Shown here in pieces: positions 1 to 9,891 of a stretch of DNA of 64,000 nt. Under the pieces are notes generated by a model, which had not been told where the DNA came from, made no database searches, and saw only the letters and a program-made list of their open reading frames with translations. The position numbers and the translations under genes are program-made. How positions within the stretch are numbered: position 1 is the stretch's first letter; each line of letters begins with the position of its first letter. The stretch is taken from the NCBI GenBank assembly GCA_026075535.2, contig AP026543.1:4030001-4094000 (forward strand), read 5' to 3'. This DNA comes from Tricholoma matsutake. Its lineage: Eukaryota > Basidiomycota > Agaricomycetes > Agaricales > Tricholomataceae.

Positions 1-1
1 A

Positions 2-1694
2 ATGGTTGGCACACTCAATCTATACTTAGATACAGAGCTCTCGTATACGTGGCGAGAAGCATCGCTTGTTGTTTCAAAGTCTCAGGGACATGGGATAAAT
101 CATGCAAGAAATCTATGCACCTGGATTCACCAATTCCTCAGTCAAGAAAAGCTTCCATTCCATTGATATGGCCAACTTCGGACGTCCATCCTGGAAGACA
201 AAGATTTTTTGCAGGCAATCCAGCTCCATCTGCAAGCAATTGCCAAGGATGGATATATTCAGGCACAAGACATCATTGAATTTGTTTCTCAGCCTGAGAT
301 GCAATCAAAACTCGAAGTGTTTGGTGCCAAGAAGAGAAGTATATCAATTCGAACAGCGCAACATTGGTTACACAAGATGGGTTGGCAGTATGGTAAAAAG
401 AGGAATGGGATGTATATTGATGGACATGAGCGAGATGATGTCATGGAGTATCGTGACGCTTTTATTGCACAGTGGAAGGGCTACAAAAAATGAATGGTCA
501 CATATGATAAGGATGGTAATGCTGACAACCAACTTTTAGGCTTTGCAGTACCTCCAGGCCAGGCATTCAAACTGATCTTGGTCACCCATGATGAATCGAT
601 GTTCTATGAAAATGACCGGCAACAGAACTGCTGGTCACACAAGAATGACAAGGCAACACCACAGCGGAAAGGGGAAGGCACTTCACTGATGGTATCAGAT
701 TTTTTGACAACTGAATGGGGGAGATTAACCCATGGTGACGAGTAAGCAGTATTTTTTAATAGCAGTTCCCGTTAATATTCATTGCTGTATGGAGAGGCTC
801 GGATCATCTTCAAAGCTGGGAAGAATCGTGATGGATACTTTATGGCCGACGATCTAATCAAGCAAGTTGATACAGCAATTGATATCTTCGAAGGTCACAC
901 AAATGGGTTTGCAACAGGCCTGTGGTGTTTTGATAATGCGCCAAGCCACCAGAAATGTGCCGACAATGCACTGTCTGCATGGAAGATGCCAAAGAATCCA
1001 AATCAAGGCTAGACACACAGAAAAGGTGGCACACGGATGCAAAATGCAATATTTGCGGATGGCCAATCTCAAGAATTATACTGGGATCTCGATCATCCAA
1101 CAATGCCTGGATGGTTCAAAGGGATGGAGCAAATTATCTGTGAGCGTGGACTTTTACCCGATGTTGGGCTCTTGGCACAATGTGAAGGGTTCAAATGTGA
1201 ACCCAGCCGCACAGATTGTTGTTGTCAAAGGCTATTATTCATGCAGCCTGATTTTGTTTCACAGAAATCTCAACTTGAAGAATTCATGGTATCTCGAGGA
1301 CACATATGTGACTTCTATCCAAAATATCACTGTGAGCTCAATTTTATTGAACAATACTGGGGGGCTGCAAAACTCCGATATCGAACATCTACATGGACAT
1401 TAAATGTCATTGAGATGGAAAAGAACATGCTTGCATGCCTCGATGATGTTCCTCTTCTCCAAATGAGGCAGTTTGTTCCTCTTCTAAATTTGTTGCCTAA
1501 TTCCATGCTAATACAAGCCTATATACTACAGATATGCAAACCGTTCTGCGCACTTCATATCCGCTTATGACCAAGGCTTGTCTGGTGCTGAAGCTGCATG
1601 GGCCAATCATAGATATCATGGTCATTGGACCCTTCCACCTGTAATGGCTGCGAGAGCACGGCACACTAATCCAGATCCACAATCCCACCTGTAG
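2..1694 (+). pseudogene. Decayed DDE-superfamily transposase
   Basis: This would catalyse cut-and-paste transposition. The reading frame runs from the window edge, so the 5' end is missing. Visible pieces are an N-terminal helix-turn-helix-like part (about 50-470), the first catalytic Asp in THDES (about 590), the second in FDNAPSHQK (about 930), and the catalytic Glu in the block PKYHCELNFIEQYWGAAK (about 1318-1370). The C-terminal part is rejoined by removing a 61-nt GT-AG intron at 1471-1531, and the frame ends with TAG at 1692. In-frame stops lie at 164 (TGA), 491 (TGA) and 1010 (TAG); from memory of the family the first two replace Arg and the third Trp. A second intron probably lies near 738-790. 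It resembles single-copy DDE endonuclease genes widespread in Agaricomycetes. The superfamily (IS630/Tc1-like or other) is uncertain, and the element ends were not found. Confidence 0.8.
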
Positions 1695-1834
1695 ATGACA
1701 TTCTACGATAGAAGGATACCTCCTTTCCTACCCTCCGCCAATAAATTTTTTTGTCAGACATTTGGCCGCTTAGTAATATGCTTACATAAGGGTGCTGGTA
1801 ATGGGTGACGCCTACCTTGTATCTCCTAAGACCT

Positions 1835-2037
1835 GTTTAGTTGGTTTTGGTTGAGTTTCCGGGTTGAGCATCATCAGCGGGAAGGGGATCGAATGCATGT
1901 CATCAACATGCATTGTGTGTGTGTCTGGTGTCAAGGGCATGCCTTGGGCATGAGTCATGGAGTGCCTCCTGTCTGGAGGGGATCATCAGGTACATCAGGT
2001 CAGTCATGTTCCATGAGTTACAAGGAAAATTGTAACA
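1835..2037. repeat. Junction of two truncated LTRs
   Basis: The stretch up to about 1880 ends with GGGTTGAGCATCATCA, the 3' tail of the LTR family of gypsy-3 in plus orientation. It joins directly to the first ~155 bp of the gypsy-2 LTR on the minus strand, whose start (TGTTACAATTTTCC on the reverse strand) lies at 2037. Only fragments of both LTRs are present, so this is a breakpoint between two dead elements. Positions 1695-1834 hold nothing I recognise. Confidence 0.6.
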
Positions 2038-2260
2038 AGCACCCCCCCTTCCACCATGTGAGCACTGGCTCATAGTGGTGGTGGTGGGTGCTACTGGGCC
2101 ATGACCTCAAGTGAGACAAGCACAGGGATGACCAATGATGCGCCCATGACCCAGCACCCCTCACTGCTGCTGTGAGCAACTGCTCGTGGGGTAGATAGGG
2201 GGTGCTTGATGAACGATGATGGCCAATAAAAAACTATGGATGATGGATGACATACCGGTG
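2038..2260. repeat. Fragment of the GAGCA-hairpin repeat family
   Basis: It contains the recurring inverted motif TGAGCAACTGCTCGTGGGGT (about 2172-2191) and a related TGAGCACTGGCTCA at 2059. The same motif occurs about fifteen times elsewhere in the window, always in TGG/CAC-rich non-autonomous repeats. There is no coding capacity. Confidence 0.55.
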
Positions 2261-2430
2261 TGCACTACCTGCAAGGGTATGTGTACCCTCCCAACCCCCA
2301 GGTACCACTACCCATACCTGCCAAAAACCTGTACCCTTGACTAAGGGTAAGGGTTTCAATGGGTGCAGGTACGGGTAGCAAAAAAATACCTGGGGGTTAC
2401 CCATGCCAATCTCTAATGGTGCCCTGAGGT
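2255..2430. repeat. hAT-like subterminal repeats (GGGTA/TACCC rich)
   Basis: Dense alternation of GGGTA and TACCC words (ACCCTTGACTAAGGGTAAGG, TACCTGGGGGTTACCC) matches the subterminal composition of the hAT-type element at 34824-35890. I could not fix the ends or a target duplication here, so this is only a relic. Confidence 0.4.
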
Positions 2431-2499
2431 GTGGGGTATATCATCATGGGAAAGGAACCCGCACCTCATGGTGACCTGACTCATGGGTTTTTCCCATGA

Positions 2500-2830
2500 T
2501 CAGGTAGTCAGTTTTAAATGAATTATTACAGAAATGAGAAATTCACACCTTGTTACTAATTACTCTATAGTCCAGTTATTGACTGGTTATGACCAGTCCA
2601 GTTCATGCCCCACTGGGTACATGAACTGGTTATATGCAGTTCGGTTCAGTTTTGGCAAGATTTGGAGAAACTATGGACTGGTTGCAGTTTTGGTTCTTCA
2701 GATTTTGGGCTAAAAACTGAACTGAACTGGATCTCCCATGTTTTCATTTCTGCATTCACATACCATGTTTATGAGAATCGTCACTAGCATTGCATCCAAA
2801 TTACTTATACTAGTAGTCCCATGAATGTGA
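2500..2830. repeat. ACTGGTT/CCAGTT-rich relic repeat
   Basis: Many copies of ACTGGTT, CCAGTT and GAACTGG on both strands make this stretch self-complementary. The same composition returns at 39,935-40,110 and 41,170-41,330, flanking another non-autonomous element, so it is probably a degenerate terminal arm of that family. There is no gene in this stretch. Confidence 0.4.
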
Positions 2831-3190
2831 TCACATTATACTACATATCCTGATGCCCAAAAGAAACCCCCAAGCCTTCTCTGCTGTAATATTCTGACAT
2901 GCATGATCTATCATGGAAAGAGAGAAGTCCTGCCAATGGCAATGAAGGAAGGCCTTGATGGATGAGAATGCCTGCTCAATTGGATTGAGATCAGGCAAGT
3001 ATGGTGGAAGGAAGATAAGCTTGCACTCTGGTAGAGATGTCAATATGGTCAGGAATACATTGCAACCTACTTACGGGCTTCATCTTCTACAAGAGCATGA
3101 ACTTCTTCAGAGTAGTGGATGCTACAATTGTCAAGGACAAGACCACTGCGAGGACCAGGATATGGATTAGTTAGAGGAATCTAGAGAAAA
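2831..3190 (-). pseudogene. Tc1/mariner-like transposase, C-terminal fragment
   Basis: On the minus strand the frame encodes the DDE_3-type end of a Tc1/mariner-like transposase. VLDNCSIHYSEEVHALVEDE carries the second catalytic Asp (about 3100-3145), and PPYLPDLNPIEQAFSSIK carries the last acidic residue (about 2960-3015). The two blocks are separated by a GT-AG intron-like gap (about 3042-3087). The upstream part is absent because gypsy-1 begins at 3195. An N-terminal fragment of a similar transposase, also minus strand, lies at 36,002-36,314. They may be halves of one element, but about 450 nt of the middle is missing. Confidence 0.75.
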
Positions 3191-3194
3191 GATG

Positions 3195-3620
3195 TGTAAG
3201 GGGACTAAGGGGGTGCCCTGTGTGTTTTTCCTATTTTTTATGTTCGTCCCATATTTTTCCCCACCTCATTTCCTTCTATTCTTCATTTTCTATGATTTTT
3301 CCGGATTTTATTACTAATTTTCCCTTGCTATCATGTTTGTATATGTTGACACTTTTATATTTAGAGGCGGAGTACCCCTTCCGACACATACCCCTTGGTA
3401 TGATGTCATTCGGCGGCCTTGATCCGCCTATCTCCGCCTTTTTCTATTTTTAGGTTATATTTGATTTTTGTCGTCTTCACATATACTGGGCATCAGCAAG
3501 GGGATCCTTAGAGTTTTCTCTTCGGATTTCCCCTTGCTAGGTGCGCCCCCAATGCCTGTATTATGTAGTATAATTTTAACTTCGGATTTCCCCTTGCTAG
3601 AGGCTTAGGTTGCCCTTATA
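3195..3620 (+). repeat. 5' LTR of gypsy-1
   Basis: 426 bp, starting TGTAAGGGGACTAAGG and ending GGTTGCCCTTATA. The TG...TA ends are supported by a third, solo copy at 37057-37450 that is flanked by a perfect 5-bp duplication at the same boundaries. It carries two direct copies of CTTCGGATTTCCCCTTGCTA near its 3' end (about 3518 and 3579). Confidence 0.93.
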
Positions 3621-3786
3621 GTAGAAAACTCTCCCCTAAGGCCCGAAAATCGCGAACGCGCTGCCCAAAATAGGCAGGTACGGACTGGACGACGCTTCCC
3701 AAAGCTCCACAGAGTCCCTACACACCGTTCCAGATACTCTCGCCTTTATTGCGCCGCCATTTTCGCCAAACGCGCTCCCTAGCGAC

Positions 3787-4905
3787 ATGGACGCATCAGA
3801 ACGCTTCGACGCGCTTGAAAGCGACGTTTCCGGAATGCGCGCGCAAATCGACTAGCTTAAATCTACGATTGAAAACTTCGTTAGGACCCTCCAGGCTAAC
3901 CCTACGACTAATAGTTCCCCCTTCACGACTCCAAGCGCACCCAACAACGATGTTTTGCCAAACGCGTCCACTAAGGAACGTGCCCAGATCAAACCGTCCC
4001 CCCCCGCCAAATTTAATGGTGCATGTGCGCAGGGATGTGCATTCCTTAATTCCTGTGAGTTATACATTAGTCTCCAGTCGCATCAATTCGTCAATGAGGC
4101 TGCAAAAATTTATTGGGCCTTCACATACATGAAATCTGAACGCGCCTATCTCTATGTGGACCATATCCTACGTCAAACTAAAGAACTCGGTTCTCTACCT
4201 TTCTCCACTTGGGGTGACTTTCGAGCTGAGTTCGTACGCCACTTCTGCCCCCTCAATGAACGCCACTGAGCAGTGACACGACTTGAGTCATCCACTTACC
4301 ACCAGGGACGTCGATCCGTGGACGACTATATCGATGAGTTCAAGGATTTGGTGGACATGGCAGGGTATGGGAGTGGGTTACCAGTGGTGGTGAAGTTCCG
4401 ACGGGGGCTCAACCAAGAAATTCAGGACCAGATTGCACAGATGTTGGAAGGGCACCCAGCGGACGATGATATCCTTGCTTGGTATGAAGCTGCTTCACTC
4501 TGTGACGAGAACCGACTCACAAATGCGGCGTTTAATGCTGCATTCCGTGCTCCAACTACCACTCATACACCCTACACCTTCAATCGAAGCCTCCCCCACC
4601 CTAACCCCATTCCTGCTCGTCAAACTCCCACACCAGCCATCAATATCCCAGTACCAATGGATGTTGATGCAGCCCGCAGCTGTGCACGTAAGTTGGATCT
4701 CTGCTACCGTTGTGGGGAACCTGGACACAGGGCTGGAGCGTGTCCCCATTGTCAGGATATCCGCATGCTCACCCCCGAGGGACGAGACAAACTCCTGCAA
4801 GATCTGTTGGCACTTGTAGATGTTGAGGAAGCGAAGGATCAAGTTGCAGAGGAGGTTAAGCTGGAAGTTGTAGAGGAGCAGGATTTTCCTATTCGCAGCG
4901 AGTGA
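3787..4905 (+). pseudogene. gag: gypsy-1 gag with two in-frame stops
   Basis: Gag is the structural protein that packages the element RNA. The frame opens at ATG 3787 (MDASERFDALESD), has a retrotransposon-gag core (about 4000-4500), and ends in a CCHC zinc knuckle, CYRCGEPGHRAGAC (about 4702-4743), before the stop at 4903. TAG at 3853 and TGA at 4267 interrupt it. The second lies in NERH*AVTRLES, where relatives from memory have Arg, so CGA to TGA. The pol frame overlaps the last bases in the -1 frame, suggesting programmed -1 frameshifting or reinitiation in the live ancestor. Without readthrough this copy cannot make full-length Gag. Confidence 0.85.
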
Positions 4906-7900
4906 ATCATACGCCCTCACTGCCTGTCCATAACCGCTTTGAAGTCTTGTCAGTTGAATCCCTGGAGAATGAATCCATTTCTGTGACTGCTCCCCTCTCT
5001 GACCCTTCGAAGTTGGCTAAAGACGTACCTGCTCTCCCCATCTCTCCTTCTACTCCACATCCCAAAATTAAATCATGGGAGCGTAAACTACCACGCAAGT
5101 ATATTGTGGCATCCACTCCCTCTGCACATTCCTTAAACCTAGCCATCGAACTGCAGACGACCGACACTGGACAGATACTCGGTGTTTCTGCGCTCCTGGA
5201 CTCTGGTGCGACTGGTCTCTTCATTGATTCCCATCTGGTACAACAACATCGTCTAAATACTCGCTCACTCTCACGTCCGATACCTGTATATAACGTGGAT
5301 GGATCCCCAAATGAAGCTGGTGCCATCCGAGAGGTTGCAGACCTGGTTCTCCGTTACAAAGATCATAGTGAGCGTGCCCTTTTTGCTGTCACTCAATTAG
5401 GAAAGCAAAAGGCGATTTTGGGATATCCATGGCTTCGAGACCATAACCCAGAGGTCGACTGGCGCACCGGGGAGGTTACCATGAGCCGATGTCCATCCCG
5501 CTGTCGGACGTGTTTCACAGAAGCCAGGCAAGAACGTCGTGGACAGAAGGCGGCAATACGACGAACTCAGAAGTGTCGTGCTGGACCCCTGCCTATACCT
5601 GAAGTGGAATTGGAAGGGGTTCCTGATCTAATGCCGGACTCGGATGATGATGATGAGGACCCAGAGGAAGTGGAGGAGGGTGATCGGATCTTCTACACTG
5701 CGATTCGCTCATCGCATGAGGTGTGTGCCACATCGAACATATCCCAACGCCTCGCCGAGGCCTTCCACAAAAACAACACTGCTAAATCCTCTACTAACTC
5801 CTTACTCCCTCATCTCCATGAGTTTGAAGACGTGTTCTCCAAGGAGTCATTCGACTCTCTTCCTGCGCGTAAGCCATGGGATCACGCGATCGAACTCACC
5901 CCCGGCGCAACCCCTTCATCCTGCAAGGTCTATCCTCTCTCTCCGGAGGAACAACGGCAGCTTGACCAGTTCATCGACGAGCACCTGGCCTCTGGACGTA
6001 TTCGACCATCGAAGTCACCCATGGCCTCTCCCTTTTTCTTTGTCAAGAAGAAGGATGGCTCACTTCGACCGGTTCAAGACTACAGAAGACTCAACAACAT
6101 CACGGTCAAAAATCGCTACCCACTACCCCTCATCTCCGAACTCGTAAACCAGCTCCGTGGAGCCCGATACTTCACCAAGCTCGATGTCCGTTGGGGCTAT
6201 AATAATGTGAGGATAAAGGAGGGAGATGAGTGGAAGGCAGCCTTTCGTACCAACCGTGGTCTTTTTGAACCGCTTGTCATGTTCTTTGGCCTTACTAATA
6301 GCCCTGCCACCTTTCAGACCATGATGAACGACATCTTCCATGACCTCATCCTCGAAGGCGTTGTCTGCATCTATCTCGACGACATCCTCATCTTCACTCG
6401 CACGGTTGAAGAGCACCGTCGCATCACGCACCTCGTCCTAGAGCGACTTCGACGGTACAAACTCTACCTTCGTCAGGACAAATGCGAGTTCGAAAGGACC
6501 AAGATCGAGTACCTCGGCCTGATTATCTCGGAGGGTCAAGTGGAGATGGATCCTATCAAGGTAAATGGGGTCACAGCTTGGCCTACGCCCACGAACAAGA
6601 AGGAGGTGCAGTCTTTCCTGGGCTTCATCAATTTTTATCGGCGTTTTATCAAGGATTTCTCACATCATGCACGACCGCTGTTCGACTTGACAGGAAAGGA
6701 GGCATGGAGGTGGGATAATGCACAACAGGAGGCATTCGAAAAGCTTAAGGAGATGGTCACTTCCGCTCCGATCCTTACCTTTGCTGACGATTCGCGTCCT
6801 TTTCGTGTAGAAGCCAACAGTTCTGACTTTGCGACGGGCGCTGTGTTGTCTCAGCAGTCTCCGGAGGACCAGAAGTGGCATCCTGTTGCGTTCTACTCCA
6901 AAAGCCTTAGTGCTGTAGAGAGAAACTACGAGATCCATGACAAGGAGATGTTGGCGATAATGCATGCGCTTGAGGAGTGGCGACACTTCCTCGAGGGTGC
7001 CCAACACAAGGTGGAAATTTGGACGGATCACAAGAACCTCGAGTACTTCATGATGGCCAAGAAATTGAACCGTCGTCAAGCTCGTTGGTCCCTGTATCTA
7101 TCTAGATTCGACTTCTCCTTGCACCACCGTCTGGGTCGCAGCATGGGGAAGACCGATGCCCTATCCCAACGTGCAGACCATGGGGATGGCAGCGGTGACA
7201 ACCAAAACATTGTGCTGTTGCAGCCAGACCTGTTCACCATTCGGGCACTGGAAGGCATCGTACCCCAGGGCGAGGAGCGGGACATTCTACGTGACATTCG
7301 TCGTGCAAACCGTAGCAGTTTACATGAGGATGTTGTCGCCCGAGCTGTTAAAGAACTGAGGAAGGGATCGACCCTTTCCTTACGTGCGGCAGAGTGGGCT
7401 GAAAAGGAGGACTTGTTGTATTTCAGGGATCGCATCTATGTTCCCAATGACCCAGACCTTCGCCGGCGCATCATATCCCAACACCATGACTCACAGATTG
7501 CTGGCCACCCCGGACGCTGGAAGACCTTGGAGCTCACCTCACGGAACTATTGGTGGCCACAAATGTCACGGCTCATTGGTCAGTATTGTCGCACTTGTGA
7601 CCTTTGCTTACGCACCAAGGTCCCTCGTCGCAAGCCTATTGGTGAGCTACACCCTCTTCCTGTTCCAGAGAGTTGTTGGGATGTTGTCAGCGTCGACTTT
7701 GTGGTGGAATTGCCAGAGTCAAATGGGTTTGATGCGGTGATGTGCACAGTTGACTCAGTGGGAAAACACGCTCACTTCATTCCCACTCACACCACTGTCA
7801 GTGCCCTAGGTGCCGCTCGACTCTACCTCCACCACGTGTGGAAGTTACATGGACTTCCTGGTGCCTTCCTCTCGGATCGTGGCCCTCAGTTCATGGCAGA

Positions 7901-8777
7901 GTTCACTCGTGAGCTGTACCGACTCCTGGGGATCAAACTCCTCGCTTCAACTGCTTATCACCCACAAACTGATGGCCAGACGGAGCGAGTCAACCAGGAA
8001 CTGGAGCAGTACATCCGCCTCTTTGTCAATGAATGCCAGGACGATTGGGATGATCTCCTTCCTTTGGCCGAGTTTGGATACAACAACCATGTCCATGCTT
8101 CCACTCAACAGACCCCTTTCCTCTTAGACACTGGACGACATCCATGCATGGGATTTGAACCTCGCCAAACTCCCCACATCGAGACAGTGAATGAGTTCAC
8201 AGAACACATGAGGGATAGCTTGGAGGAGGCAAGGGCAGCCTTAGCAAAGGCAAAGGACGACATGGCGCGATTTTACAACCAGCGCCACTCCCCAACCCCT
8301 CAGTACAAGGTTGGTGATCGAGTTTATCTTGACTCCAGTGACATCTCCACTACACGTCCATCCAAGAAACTTGCTCATCGCTTCTTGGGACCTTTCCCCA
8401 TTGTCAAGTGCATTGGAACACATGCCTATCGTCTACGCCTCCCAGCCTCCATGTCCAGACTCCATCCCGTCTTCCATGTCGTCAAATTGCTTCCAGCTCC
8501 CCCAGATCCGTTCCCGGGATGCCATTCACACCCACCACCACCACCTACAGTGATCGAGGGAGAACCCCAATATGAAGTCGAGTCAATCTTGGACAGCCGT
8601 TTGCGTCGAGGAAAACTCCAGTATTTGGTACATTGGAAGGGTTATGGGTATGAGGAGAACTCATGGGTCGAAGAGTCTGACATAAATGCCCCTCGGTTAA
8701 TCAAGGAATTCCACCGACGGCACACTGCTGCACCGCGTCGCATTCAAGTCATGGACTTTGGTCGTATACAATTTTGA
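4902..8777 (+). CDS. pol: gypsy-1 Pol polyprotein (PR-RT-RH-IN-chromodomain)
   Basis: An uninterrupted frame of about 1291 codons. The domain order is that of chromoviruses: aspartic protease with DSGATGLFID (residue about 100), reverse transcriptase with LDVRWGYNNVR and YLDDILIFT (about 490), RNase H (about 635-760), integrase with an HHCC zinc finger (HHDSQIAGHPG then CRTCDLC, about 860-905), core acidic residues in SVDF, SDRG and QTERVNQELE, and a C-terminal chromodomain (YEVESILDSR to WKGYGYEENSW, about 1224-1255) that would target integration to marked chromatin. The RNase H motif reads VEANSSDFATG; the Asn at residue 639 (codon 6816-6818, AAC) stands where the family has catalytic Asp. 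There is no ATG at the start; the frame overlaps the end of gag by -1. Confidence 0.93.
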   Translation: MNHTPSLPVHNRFEVLSVESLENESISVTAPLSDPSKLAKDVPALPISPSTPHPKIKSWERKLPRKYIVASTPSAHSLNLAIELQTTDTGQILGVSALLDSGATGLFIDSHLVQQHRLNTRSLSRPIPVYNVDGSPNEAGAIREVADLVLRYKDHSERALFAVTQLGKQKAILGYPWLRDHNPEVDWRTGEVTMSRCPSRCRTCFTEARQERRGQKAAIRRTQKCRAGPLPIPEVELEGVPDLMPDSDDDDEDPEEVEEGDRIFYTAIRSSHEVCATSNISQRLAEAFHKNNTAKSSTNSLLPHLHEFEDVFSKESFDSLPARKPWDHAIELTPGATPSSCKVYPLSPEEQRQLDQFIDEHLASGRIRPSKSPMASPFFFVKKKDGSLRPVQDYRRLNNITVKNRYPLPLISELVNQLRGARYFTKLDVRWGYNNVRIKEGDEWKAAFRTNRGLFEPLVMFFGLTNSPATFQTMMNDIFHDLILEGVVCIYLDDILIFTRTVEEHRRITHLVLERLRRYKLYLRQDKCEFERTKIEYLGLIISEGQVEMDPIKVNGVTAWPTPTNKKEVQSFLGFINFYRRFIKDFSHHARPLFDLTGKEAWRWDNAQQEAFEKLKEMVTSAPILTFADDSRPFRVEANSSDFATGAVLSQQSPEDQKWHPVAFYSKSLSAVERNYEIHDKEMLAIMHALEEWRHFLEGAQHKVEIWTDHKNLEYFMMAKKLNRRQARWSLYLSRFDFSLHHRLGRSMGKTDALSQRADHGDGSGDNQNIVLLQPDLFTIRALEGIVPQGEERDILRDIRRANRSSLHEDVVARAVKELRKGSTLSLRAAEWAEKEDLLYFRDRIYVPNDPDLRRRIISQHHDSQIAGHPGRWKTLELTSRNYWWPQMSRLIGQYCRTCDLCLRTKVPRRKPIGELHPLPVPESCWDVVSVDFVVELPESNGFDAVMCTVDSVGKHAHFIPTHTTVSALGAARLYLHHVWKLHGLPGAFLSDRGPQFMAEFTRELYRLLGIKLLASTAYHPQTDGQTERVNQELEQYIRLFVNECQDDWDDLLPLAEFGYNNHVHASTQQTPFLLDTGRHPCMGFEPRQTPHIETVNEFTEHMRDSLEEARAALAKAKDDMARFYNQRHSPTPQYKVGDRVYLDSSDISTTRPSKKLAHRFLGPFPIVKCIGTHAYRLRLPASMSRLHPVFHVVKLLPAPPDPFPGCHSHPPPPPTVIEGEPQYEVESILDSRLRRGKLQYLVHWKGYGYEENSWVEESDINAPRLIKEFHRRHTAAPRRIQVMDFGRIQF

Positions 8778-8812
8778 ATGCATCGGGGCGATGCATCTTA
8801 GAGAGGAGGTGA

Positions 8813-9238
8813 TGTAAGGGGACTAAGGGGGTGCCCTGTGTGTTTTTCCTATTTTTTATGTTTGTCCCATATTTTTCCCCACCTCATTTCCTTCTATTCT
8901 TCATTTTCTATGATTTTTCCGGATTTTATTACTAATTTTCCCTTGCTATCATGTTTGTATATGTTGACACTTTTATATTTAGAGGCGGAGTACCCCTTCC
9001 GACACATACCCCTTGGTATGATGTCATTCGGCGGCCTTGATCCGCCTATCTCTGCCTTTTTCTATTTTTAGGTTATATTTGATTTTTGTCGTCTTCACAT
9101 ATACTGGGCATCAGCAAGGGGATCCTTAGAGTTTTCTCTTCGGATTTCCCTTTGCTAGGTGCGCCCCCAATGCCTGTATTATGTAGTATAATTTTAACTT
9201 CGGATTTCCCTTTGCTAGAGGCTTAGGTTGCCCTTATA
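8813..9238 (+). repeat. 3' LTR of gypsy-1
   Basis: 426 bp, differing from the 5' LTR at four sites, each C to T: two in CpG (GTTCGTCCC to GTTTGTCCC, CTCCGCC to CTCTGCC) and one in each of the two CTTCGGATTTCCC repeats. A purine-rich tract (GAGAGGAGGTGA, 8801-8812) just upstream is the likely plus-strand primer. Confidence 0.93.
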
Positions 9239-9891
9239 AAGAGTCTGAAGACAATCGTTTGCATGTAGGTGCGACGGAGTTGGGAGGAGGTGAGGGGATT
9301 GTGTTCGCGTCGATTGTCACGACGGGGGCTGGAAGTGTAGGAGTGGCTATATGCACGTCGATTGATACGATGGGGGCAGGAGGTGCAGGAGTAGCTATAT
9401 GCATGTCGTTTGTCACGACAGAGGCAGCTGTCACAGGGTTGGAGATATGCGCATCGTTTGCTACGACGGAGGCAGTAGTCAGCATCGAAGAAAATGCATT
9501 GGTGAAATCACCAGGAGCTAACGCGTTCTGTGCTCTACTATGTGTAGTAAGCGGGATTTGGACAGTAGGCTTTTGAGACAGCGTTACGCTGTCATTACAA
9601 TGGAGAGATATAAGTTTCAAACAAGATACACGTCGTTGTTTATGTTGAAAAAAAAGTGGAAGCCTAGCCCGTAGTTGGGCTAGGAAACACTAGAGAGGAA
9701 AAGAGAAAGGGAAAGAACCGAAGAACTCACTGCTAACCATGCGATATAACAAGACAATGATGTGTAATTAGAGTGAGAAAGAATACAAAAGCAGAGTTTC
9801 TAGGGAAGCGAGAAGGGGGAAAGGAAGAATGGGGAAATAGTCCTTTTTACATAGTAAATAAGGTAATGAAGAAATGGTGTGTACAAACAGG
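9239..9891. repeat. 48-bp tandem repeat and unassigned DNA
   Basis: From about 9306 to 9495 there are four imperfect 48-bp units, each containing a variant of TCGATTGTCACGACGGGGGC and TATATGCAC. Read on the minus strand they give an open frame of about 128 codons with repeating Pro/Ala/Val/Ile units (about 9234-9620). I do not recognise it and see no domain; the periodicity explains the open frame. Positions 9640-9891 show no gene. Confidence 0.5.

Larger units (their letters stand above)
3195..9238 (+). mobile_element. Ty3/gypsy chromovirus gypsy-1, nearly complete
   Basis: An LTR retrotransposon bounded by two 426-bp LTRs that differ at only four positions, all C in the left copy and T in the right. 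The order is LTR, gag (3787-4905), pol (4902-8777, with a C-terminal chromodomain), purine tract (about 8800-8812), LTR. It is the youngest gypsy copy in the window, with CpG-rich coding DNA. It is probably not autonomous as read: gag has two in-frame stops, and the expected first RNase H catalytic Asp is Asn. The 5 bp outside the two LTRs (AGATG and AAGAG) do not match, so no target duplication is evident. It sits directly beside a truncated Tc1/mariner transposase. Confidence 0.93.

Noticed and set aside
9234..9620. 128-codon minus-strand protein with repeated Pro/Ala units
   Set aside because: The frame is maintained by a 48-bp tandem repeat and extends into the gypsy-1 LTR; no evidence that it is a gene.
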